From NCBI GenBank assembly GCA_009773355.1, contig WRPG01000058.1:1-35917 (forward strand): a stretch of DNA of 35,917 nt. Reading direction: 5' to 3'. The position numbers and the translations under genes are program-made. Of this stretch, positions 30,297 to 35,917 are shown in pieces. The notes beneath the pieces are model-generated. The model was not told where the DNA came from. It searched no databases and saw nothing but the letters and a program-made list of their open reading frames with translations. Origin of the DNA: Limisphaerales bacterium (GTDB lineage: Bacteria > Verrucomicrobiota > Verrucomicrobiia > Limisphaerales > SXTU01). How positions within the stretch are numbered: the stretch's first letter is position 1; each line of letters opens with the position of its first letter.

Positions 30297-30344
30297 CCCA
30301 CCGGCGCGACGGCTTCCAGCAGCGGAACGCCGTCCGCCGGTGGG
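30297..30344 (+). promoter_or_regulatory. Intercistronic hairpin between bufA and bufB
   Basis: A 10-bp perfect stem CCCACCGGCG (30297-30306) / CGCCGGTGGG (30335-30344) continues with GACGG (30308-30312) / CCGTC (30330-30334) around one bulged C, with a 17-nt loop. It begins 18 nt after the bufA stop and ends 7 nt before the bufB ATG. There is no T tract. It could stabilise bufA mRNA or limit bufB translation, giving more precursor than enzyme. Confidence 0.65.
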
Positions 30345-30351
30345 CATTGCC

Positions 30352-31221
30352 ATGCCTGCCAATTCCTTCAACGGCTTCACCGACTACGGCGTCGGCATCG
30401 GCCTGCGCGTGCCGCACTACCGGCACATCCTCACCCGCAAGCCGGTGGTGGACTGGTTTGAAATCATCTCTGAGAACTTCATGGTGGACGGTGGGCGACC
30501 GCTCGAAGTGCTCGACCAGATTCTGGAGCAATACCGCGTCGTGCAGCACGGCGTCTCGCTCTACTTTGGCTCGGCGGACGAGCTGAACCGCGAGCAGCTC
30601 AAGAAGCTCAAGCGCCTCGTGCGCCGCACGAAAACGCCGTGGCTCTCCGACCATCTTTGCTGGGGCAGCGTGGATGGCCGCTACACGCACGACCTGCTGC
30701 CGGTGCCCTACACGCTGGCCGCCGCGAAGCACGCCGCGCGGAAGATTCGCGAGGCGCGCGACTTCCTCGAAGTGCCGCTCGCCATCGAGAACATCAGCAG
30801 CTACGCCGAGTTCCGCGCCTCCACGATGACGGAGTGGGAGTTCCTCACCGAGGTCGTGGAGCGCGCCGATTGCGGCATTCTGCTGGACGTGAACAACATT
30901 TACGTCAGCTCGCAGAACCACAGCTTCGACCCGTTCACGTATCTGGACCGCATCCCCGCGCACCGGGTCGCGCAAATCCACATCGCCGGGCACACGCGCT
31001 ACGACCGCTACATCCTCGACACGCACGACCATCCGGTGATTCCGCCGGTGTGGCGGCTATACACTCACGCCACAAGTCGGACGGGCCGCACCGCGACGTT
31101 GCTGGAGTGGGATGCGAACATCCCGTCGTTCGAGGAAGTCCATCGCGAGGCGCTCAAGGCGCGCCAGTTCATGGGGGAACTGGTCGAAGGGGCCGCCGGA
31201 AGCAATCCATCGTCATGCTGA
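30352..31221 (+). CDS. bufB: MNIO-family (DUF692) RiPP maturation enzyme
   Basis: A 289-residue DUF692 protein, now called multinuclear non-heme iron-dependent oxidative enzymes (MNIO). The TIM-barrel blocks are DYGVGIGLRVPHYRHIL, VDWFEIISENFM, VVQHGVSLYFGSADELN, WLSDHLCWGSVDGRYTHD and LPLAIENISSY-like (PLAIENISSYAEFRA). Metal-ligand segments are DVNNIYVSS, QIHIAGHTRYDR, DTHDHPV and LLEWDANIPSFEEVHRE. Members modify cysteines of the partner precursor, needing a DUF2063-type partner for binding, as encoded downstream. The ATG at 30352 follows the hairpin. It overlaps the FemAB-like gene by seven bases. Confidence 0.92.
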   Translation: MPANSFNGFTDYGVGIGLRVPHYRHILTRKPVVDWFEIISENFMVDGGRPLEVLDQILEQYRVVQHGVSLYFGSADELNREQLKKLKRLVRRTKTPWLSDHLCWGSVDGRYTHDLLPVPYTLAAAKHAARKIREARDFLEVPLAIENISSYAEFRASTMTEWEFLTEVVERADCGILLDVNNIYVSSQNHSFDPFTYLDRIPAHRVAQIHIAGHTRYDRYILDTHDHPVIPPVWRLYTHATSRTGRTATLLEWDANIPSFEEVHREALKARQFMGELVEGAAGSNPSSC

Positions 31222-32018
31222 CGTTTGAATTTCCCCTCCACCGCCTCCCCTTCGTGAAAGCCCGCCATCATTGGTTCCATGAGCGACCGGCCGCTGCGGA
31301 CGCACTGGGGTTGACCATCCACTACCACTGCCGCCTTACCGCGCCCGTGCCAGGCTTCCGGCGGACGCCGAAGTTCACGAAGCTCGTGGACCTGCGCCAG
31401 TCGGAGGAGGAAATCTTCAACGCCTTTGGCAAGGACACCCGCCACAAGCTCAAGCGTGGCATCGCCGAGGGGTTGCGCTTCAGCATCGTCGAAGACCGCA
31501 ACGAACTGCGGGACACCTACAACGAGTTCGCCTCGGCCAAACGGCTGCCCCTCATCGAGGAGCGCGTCCTAACCGCCTACTGGCCCAGGCTGCTCGCCAC
31601 GAAGCTGGCGCAGGATGGCAAGGTGCTCGTCATGCACGCCTACCTGCTGGACCGGCAGTGCCTGCGCGCCTGCCAGTCGCACGCGGCGGCGCTGTTCCGC
31701 TCGACCGATGACCGGCAGCAGCAAAACCTGATCGGCCGCGCAAACCGGCTGCTGCATTACCTCGACATGCTCGCCCTCAAGGAGCGGGGCTTCGAGGTGT
31801 TCGACATCGGCGGCTACGCGCTGAACACGACCGACCCCGAATTGCAGGAGGTGAACGCCTTCAAGGACAGCTTCGGCGGGCGGCTGGTCGAGGAAAGTGT
31901 TTACACCTCGCTGCCGTTGCTGGTGCTGCGCGGGTTCAGCGGCTGGTTGCGTGGCGTGCCGAAGCGCCAGCCGCTCCCCGCATCCTCCGAGCCACAGCGC
32001 GCGGATGGCACAGCTTGA
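31215..32018 (+). CDS. FemAB/GNAT-like protein in the bufferin cluster
   Basis: A 267-residue protein of the FemAB/GNAT-like acyl- or aminoacyl-transferase type. Features are IFNAFGKDTRHKLKRGIAEG, KRLPLIEERVLTAYWPRLLA, VLVMHAYLLDRQCLRACQSH, and the late IGRANRLLHYLDMLALKERG with FEVFDIGGYALNTTD, which match the family's WxxI-x-DxGG end region in form. It overlaps the MNIO stop by seven bases (31215-31221) and is nearly flush with the DUF2063 gene. FemAB-type genes are not standard bufferin-cluster members. It could add a group to the peptide or the envelope (inference). Confidence 0.75.
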   Translation: MLTFEFPLHRLPFVKARHHWFHERPAAADALGLTIHYHCRLTAPVPGFRRTPKFTKLVDLRQSEEEIFNAFGKDTRHKLKRGIAEGLRFSIVEDRNELRDTYNEFASAKRLPLIEERVLTAYWPRLLATKLAQDGKVLVMHAYLLDRQCLRACQSHAAALFRSTDDRQQQNLIGRANRLLHYLDMLALKERGFEVFDIGGYALNTTDPELQEVNAFKDSFGGRLVEESVYTSLPLLVLRGFSGWLRGVPKRQPLPASSEPQRADGTA

Positions 32019-32041
32019 GTATCTGCAACCCTCCCGTTCCC

Positions 32042-32998
32042 ATGTCCGCACCAGCCCCCAACTCTTCCCCGCGAGTCTCCCGTCGCCAGCCCACGCCGAA
32101 AGCACCCGACGCACGGACGGTGGCGAGCCTGAGCCGGCTCCAATTGCTCGTGGCCAGCGCGACGATGCGCGAGCTGAACGAAGATTTCGAGATGCGGCCC
32201 CGCTGGACGGATGGCCGCTCGATGCGTGCCCGGGCCAGCCGTTTCATCAAGCCCAACGACCGGCTCACGGCCTTCGAGCGGCTGGAAATCTACAACCGCC
32301 AATACTGGTTCCGCCTGCTGGAGAGCTTTCACGAGGACTTCCCGGGCTTGCGCGCGGTGCTCGGTCAGGAGCGTTTCGTGCGGCTCGCGGTCGCGTATCT
32401 GTCCGCGCATCCCTCGACCTCCTTCACGCTGCGCAACCTGGGCCGGCATCTGGTGCGGTTTCTGGAAACCCAGCCCAGCCACACGGCGTTCAACCCCCGG
32501 CTGGTGCTCGACCTCGCGCGCTTGGAATGGGCGCACATCGAGGCGTTCGACAATGCCGCCGAGCCGCCGGTGACGGCGGACGCGCTGCTGGACGCGAACC
32601 CGGCGGAACTCCGCCTGCGATTGCAGCCCCACGTCACACTGCTTCACCTCGCCTACCCGCTGGACGACTTCCTCATCGCGCTGCGCCATGTGGAGGACTC
32701 GCGCGCGGAGACGAGCAATGCGGTGGCGGCGCAACAGTCCCGGCGTGGCATTCATCCCGTGCGCTCACCCAAGCCGCAGCCCGTCTGGCTCGCCACCCAT
32801 CGGCATCGGAACTGCGTGCATTACAAGCGGCTGACCGTGGCGCAGTTTCAGTTGCTCGACGCGCTGCGCCAAGGGCTGCCGTTGGCCGAGGCGTGCGAAC
32901 TGGTCCTGCGCGACTGTTTCCGAACGAAGCCGGAACACTTGCGCCGTTGGTTTGGCGACTGGGCACTGCTCGGCTGGTTCTGGCTGCCCAAGGAGTGA
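32042..32998 (+). CDS. bufC: DUF2063 (BufC-like) partner protein
   Basis: A 318-residue protein. Residues ~20-130 form the DUF2063 domain: VASLSRLQLLVASATM, RASRFIKPNDRLTAFERLEI, YNRQYWFRLLESFHEDFPGL and RFVRLAVAYLSAHPSTSFTL. The C-terminal half contains CVHYKRLTVAQFQLLDALRQ and ends WALLGWFWLPKE. In known systems this protein binds the precursor and the MNIO enzyme. The ATG at 32042 is preferred; a TTG at 32015 overlaps the FemAB stop and would add nine residues. It is third after bufB. Confidence 0.85.
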   Translation: MSAPAPNSSPRVSRRQPTPKAPDARTVASLSRLQLLVASATMRELNEDFEMRPRWTDGRSMRARASRFIKPNDRLTAFERLEIYNRQYWFRLLESFHEDFPGLRAVLGQERFVRLAVAYLSAHPSTSFTLRNLGRHLVRFLETQPSHTAFNPRLVLDLARLEWAHIEAFDNAAEPPVTADALLDANPAELRLRLQPHVTLLHLAYPLDDFLIALRHVEDSRAETSNAVAAQQSRRGIHPVRSPKPQPVWLATHRHRNCVHYKRLTVAQFQLLDALRQGLPLAEACELVLRDCFRTKPEHLRRWFGDWALLGWFWLPKE

Positions 32999-33041
32999 AC
33001 TGGAACGCAACTGAAACTGACATCTCCGCCGTCCGACTCTC

Positions 33042-33293
33042 ATGCGTGAAACTTTGCGCCTCGCCCGCCAGCCCGCCATTGTCCGGCGCGCGCTTAAATA
33101 CGCCCTGGTCGTCGGGGCGATTCTGCTGGGCATCAACCACGGTGACGCGCTCTTGCGCGGCGAGGTGGACCGGACGCGGGCTTGGCGGATGGCGCTCACT
33201 GTGCTGGTGCCGTATGTGGTCTCGACGCTTTCGAGCGTCGGGGCCATCCAGCAGCTTTCGCAGGGCAAGGACGGGCCGCCGCCGTCCCGTTGA
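33042..33293 (+). CDS. NrtS-like small membrane protein
   Basis: An 83-residue two-span membrane protein matching NrtS, described as a nitrate/nitrite transporter in cyanobacteria. Segments are ALVVGAILLGINHGDALL and WRMALTVLVPYVVSTLSSVG. The signature NHGDALLRGE and the loop before WRMALTVL are conserved. The ATG lies 43 bp after bufC, so it is probably the last gene of this operon. A decayed paralog sits at 16798-16992. Known bufferin operons often end with DoxX-type membrane proteins instead, so its presence here is of interest. Transport of nitrate is not shown by sequence. Confidence 0.8.
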   Translation: MRETLRLARQPAIVRRALKYALVVGAILLGINHGDALLRGEVDRTRAWRMALTVLVPYVVSTLSSVGAIQQLSQGKDGPPPSR

Positions 33294-33324
33294 ATCGGGG
33301 AGCACCTCGACAAACGCGCGCTGG

Positions 33325-34687
33325 TCACCGCAACCGGGCCAGCGCCTGCGGCGACAAGCCCGCAGCGTAGCCGAGCAGTATCATCTGGTGCCGCGCGAAC
33401 GTGCGCAGCAGCCCGCCTTGCTGCCAGCGCCGCGCCGAGGTGAGGACGGACGGACGCAGCGTGACGACGCGGCCGACGCGCTTGAGCCGGTGCAGCAGCT
33501 CCAGGTCTTCGAGCACCGGCCAGGGCGGGAAACCACCGACGGCCTCGAACAGTTCGCGCCGCACAAACAGGCCCTGGTCACCATAGGGCAGACGGCCGTT
33601 GCGACTCCGCGCGTTGGTCAGCCACTCCACCATGCGGCCGCCCCGCATTCGCTCCCGGAGGGCGAAGGAGAACGCCCCGGCGACCACGCCGTCCCGGTCC
33701 AATGCTCCCGCCGCGAGCGCGGTGCAATCCTCCGGCGGCCAGGTGTCCGCATGGAGGAACAACAGCACCGCGCCGGCGGCCACTTCCGCCCCGGTGTTCA
33801 TCTGCCGGGCGCGCCCCGGTGGGGAAGTCAGCACGACGGCACCGCTATCCGCCGCAATGCGCGCCGTGGCATCGGTGCTGCCGCCGTCCACCACCAAAAT
33901 TTCCTTTGGCTGGGCGGCCTTGATGCGTTCCAAGGTCGCCGCGATCTGACCGGCTTCGTTCAAGGTGGGCACGACCACCGACACGGTCTGGCTCTCCCGC
34001 TGGCACTGCTCCCAGACGGCCAGGTCTTCCGCCACATCCACATCCTGCAAGTGCGGGAGCAGCGCGGCTTCACCCACCACCGCCCGGGCCGTCACCAGGG
34101 ACTGCGCCAGCACATTGGAAGTTCCCCACGCGATGCCGTGGAACAACTCCGGCGTGCTCCTCCGCAGTCCAACCAGATAATAACCTCCGTCCACGGCCGG
34201 TCCAAACACCACGGGCTGGGAATGCAACGCCGTGAACGCCCGGCGGAGAACCCGCTCGTCCACGCCCGGACAATCTGCTCCGATGGCCACGACGGAGGTC
34301 GCGCCGTGCGCGAAGTGCCACTCGAAGGCCCGGCTCAAGCGCTCGCCCAAGTCGCCCTCCCCTTGCGCCACCTGCCGGAGCTCCGGCCCCAGCCACTGGC
34401 ACATCTCGCCGTGAGTTCCTCCCGCGTGACGAATTTCCAATGCCACCCGATGCCGGACTACAAATGGCCGCACACGCGCGAGGACATGCTCGGTCAAGGC
34501 CCGTTGCAGGCGGGAGGCGGGCCGCGCCGGCCTTGCCCAGCGCCGGAATGAGCCGGGTCTTGGCCTGGCCCGGCTCCGGGAATTTGGTGAACAACAGCAG
34601 CACTTCGCGCCCTGGCCCGCAGGTTCGCTCCGTGGCGTCGCGGCCGCTCAAAGGCGGAAGGCGCGGCGGTTGAATCGTGGACCTCAC
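33325..34687 (-). pseudogene. Frameshifted TIGR04282-TIGR04283 arsenosugar glycosyltransferase
   Basis: A two-domain fusion. The first is DUF2064/TIGR04282: from the GTG at 34687 the frame holds VLLLFTKFPEPGQAKTRLIP and ends near GAARL. In the next frame are RLQRALTEHVLARV, SVVAIGADCPGVDERVLRRA, VVFGPAVDGGYYLVGLRR and HLQDVDVAEDLAVW. The second is a TIGR04283 family glycosyltransferase: VSVVVPTLNEAGQIAATLER, ILVVDGGSTDATARIA, LLFLHADTWPP and WPVLEDLELLHRLK. A 7-bp duplication at 34508-34521 breaks the frame; removing 7 of 1,363 nt gives 452 codons. The GTG start overlaps the CxLC stop (GTGA). Confidence 0.8.
34508..34521. repeat. 7-bp tandem duplication
   Basis: AGGCGGG occurs twice in tandem (34508-34514 and 34515-34521), reading CCCGCCT twice on the coding strand. 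It shifts the frame exactly where the TIGR04282 domain changes frame. Removing one copy restores GAARLQRALTEHV. Confidence 0.85.
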
Positions 34688-35115
34688 GGATGTGGCACGC
34701 CGACACTCCCCGAGACCGCGGCGGGAAGTGGTTCCAACCTGCCCTCGTCCCACAGCGCCAGCCGTTCCCGCATCAAGGCAATCAGTTGGTCGAGACTGCC
34801 CAGCGCCTCCAGTTCGCCCGCCGAGACCAGCAGGAAGACGCTTTCGCCGCGCACGGCGAGAATCGCCGGGAGCCGGACGCGCACGGCAGGATAGGCCCGG
34901 TGAAACTCGTTGCGATGGAGAAAGCGCTTCCCGTGGGGCACCGACTCCAGGAAGGCCTTCCACGGACGCAGCATCCCGGTCAGCCCGTAAGTGAAATGGC
35001 AGAGCCGGCACTCGTAGGTGGCCGGCGAGAAGATTTTGTGCGCCCAGTCGTTGAGCGCGTTGAACAGACCGTTCCCCGCGTTGTAGGCAATCACAAGATG
35101 AGCTGTGGGCGGCAC
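34684..35115 (-). CDS. Uncharacterised CxLC-motif protein (copy 2)
   Basis: A 143-residue paralog of the protein at 1977-2381. From the GTG at 35115 it reads VPPTAHLVIAYNAGNGLFNA, then LNDWAHKIFSPATYECRLCH with the CRLC pair, GMLRPWKAFLESV and FLHRNEFHRAYP. The longer frame to 35250 would overlap the divergent sterol desaturase start; the GTG gives a length matching copy 1 and places the ECF motif 6 nt upstream. ATGs at 35193 and 35205 are alternatives. It is coupled to the arsenosugar glycosyltransferase. Function unknown. Confidence 0.65.
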   Translation of the reverse strand: MPPTAHLVIAYNAGNGLFNALNDWAHKIFSPATYECRLCHFTYGLTGMLRPWKAFLESVPHGKRFLHRNEFHRAYPAVRVRLPAILAVRGESVFLLVSAGELEALGSLDQLIALMRERLALWDEGRLEPLPAAVSGSVGVPHP

Positions 35116-35120
35116 GCTGG

Positions 35121-35149
35121 AGAGAAACGCCAGCGGGGGAAAGTATTCC
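35121..35149 (-). promoter_or_regulatory. Possible ECF promoter for CxLC copy 2 and arsenosugar glycosyltransferase
   Basis: Minus-strand GGAATA (35149-35144), 15 bp, GTTTCTCT (35128-35121). Identical spacing to the sigma-gene site; the -10-like half keeps GTTTC and loses GCA. The GTG at 35115 lies 6 nt after it. Confidence 0.5.
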
Positions 35150-35211
35150 CGGAAATGCTGCCGGCCATTCCGCCGCTTGTCCGGCGGTGGCATCGGTGAA
35201 AGCATCCCGCC

Positions 35212-35778
35212 GTGTCCAGCGATGCTGTTGCCAATGCGGTGCTCCATCATGAGCCGACGGTGCGGTTGGCCATCTTCCTGGGCGTGCTCGTGGTGATGGC
35301 GGCGTGGGAAACCATCGCCGCCCGCCGCACCCGCGTCCTGCCCCGCGCGCGCCGGTGGCCGGGCAATTTCGGCATCGCGGTGCTGGATGCGCTACTCACG
35401 CGCCTCGTCGCGCCCGCCGGGGCGGTTGGCTTCGCGCACCTTGCAGAAGCGCGTGGCTGGGGACTGCGGCACTTCACAGACTGGCCGGTGTGGCTGGAGG
35501 GCATCGCTGCCGTCGTCGTCCTCGATTTCGCCATCTACGCGCAGCACCGCGTCTTCCATGCCGTGCCATTCCTTTGGCGCTTGCACCGGATGCACCACGC
35601 GGACGTGGACGTGGATGTCACCACGGGAGCGCGCTTCCACCCGGCGGAGATTTTGCTCTCGCTGGGCGTCAAGTTCCTCGTCATCGCCGCGCTGGGCGCT
35701 TCCCCGGGGAGCGTGCTGGTGTTCGAGGTGTTGCTCAACGCCACGGCCATGTTCATGGTCGGAATGGATTCGCGATGA
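35212..35778 (+). CDS. Sterol desaturase-family protein, C-terminally truncated
   Basis: A fatty-acid hydroxylase/sterol desaturase-type membrane protein. Transmembrane stretches are AIFLGVLVVMAAWETIAARR and GIAAVVVLDFAIYAQHRVFH. The di-iron histidine motifs HRVFH and HRMHHAD are present. The protein ends MFMVGMDSR at 188 residues; family members are ~250-300 and contain a last HRxHH-type motif, which is absent here. From about 35757 the sequence is unrelated to the family, so the 3' end has been replaced. The start is a GTG at 35212; no ATG is available nearby. Confidence 0.7.
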   Translation: MSSDAVANAVLHHEPTVRLAIFLGVLVVMAAWETIAARRTRVLPRARRWPGNFGIAVLDALLTRLVAPAGAVGFAHLAEARGWGLRHFTDWPVWLEGIAAVVVLDFAIYAQHRVFHAVPFLWRLHRMHHADVDVDVTTGARFHPAEILLSLGVKFLVIAALGASPGSVLVFEVLLNATAMFMVGMDSR

Positions 35779-35820
35779 TGCAACGCAAACCAGATGGTCG
35801 GCAACGCGTTTCTCCAAATG

Positions 35821-35917
35821 TGTCGTGAGGATTTCAAAGGCGGACAAAAGTGTGCGAGCAAAGGCGGACAGATTTACTGGGCGCGGATTTGGAGGAGGAG
35901 CGCGGGGCGTTCGCCGG
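35821..35917. mobile_element. Possible IS21-like element end
   Basis: The sequence begins TGTCGTGAGG and has two direct copies of CAAAGGCGGACA (35835-35846 and 35859-35870), 24 bp apart. Subterminal repeats behind a TG terminus are a feature of IS21-type ends. It lies just after the truncated sterol desaturase. The element would continue beyond the window, so this is tentative. Confidence 0.3.

Noticed and set aside
31897-34551. 884-codon plus-strand open frame
   Set aside because: It crosses bufC, nrtS and the antisense of the glycosyltransferase; its amino-acid make-up is Arg/Ala/Gly-rich with no recognisable domain.
1-35917. CRISPR arrays
   Set aside because: No regularly spaced repeats of 20-40 bp were seen anywhere in the window.

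Overview
The window is about 36 kb of GC-rich bacterial chromosome, densely packed and mostly transcribed leftward. Gene content (three DUF5069 copies, arsenosugar genes, MNIO/bufferin genes, an ECF42 sigma factor with a DGPF protein, DUF1348, DUF547) suggests Verrucomicrobiota, perhaps Limisphaerales-like. That placement is inferred from gene content only; no rRNA or intact housekeeping marker is present.

Layout. (1) 1-2.1 kb is a worn accessory edge: an N-terminal remnant of a Wadjet JetA (DUF3375), a GIY-YIG protein and the C-terminal tail of a DNA polymerase III alpha-type protein. (2) 2.0-6.1 kb is a leftward operon: DUF5069, DUF547, TVP38-type membrane protein, MerA-like flavoprotein and a CxLC-motif protein, preceded by a tRNA-like element. 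(3) 6.1-11.7 kb is a ten-gene leftward operon of small redox/detoxification proteins (AhpD/CMD, YHS, DUF1348, thioredoxin, alpha/beta hydrolase, membrane protein, nitroreductase, DUF5069, DsrE, PPOX). It has a sigma-54 promoter and faces a divergent sigma-54 activator with a four-cysteine GAF domain; three copies of ACGA-N4-TCGT lie between them. (4) 13.5-16.5 kb holds AlkD-like, TfoX-like, DGPF and ECF42 genes. (5) 16.5-26.3 kb reads leftward: a HEAT-TlpA thioredoxin with a structured leader, an ECF sigma factor and probable anti-sigma, ArsM, a Cys-rich NHL protein, a substrate-binding-protein/PQQ-propeller fusion, ArsS, a peroxiredoxin, then decayed nrtS and DUF5069 copies. (6) 26.3-29.8 kb is a leftward TlpA, hypothetical, DUF3179, secreted protein, response regulator operon. 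(7) 30-33.3 kb is a rightward bufferin-type RiPP cluster: a Cys-rich precursor, MNIO enzyme, FemAB/GNAT-like protein, DUF2063 partner and NrtS-like protein. (8) 33.3-35.9 kb has a frameshifted two-domain arsenosugar glycosyltransferase, a second CxLC protein, a truncated sterol desaturase and what may be the end of an insertion sequence.

How the parts connect. The main observation is a shared promoter-like motif, GGAATA-N14/15-G(T/C)TTC(G/A/C)CA. It lies in front of the ECF sigma gene, the bufferin precursor, the divergent TlpA operon, both CxLC genes (one leading into the arsenosugar glycosyltransferase), arsS and the DUF5069/MerA-like operon. This points to one ECF-controlled regulon joining arsenic methylation and arsenosugar synthesis with a thiol-peptide metal-buffering system and thioredoxin-like proteins. 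The motif was found by eye and needs a genome-wide scan. Several copies sit 6-8 nt from the likely start codon, suggesting leaderless mRNAs.
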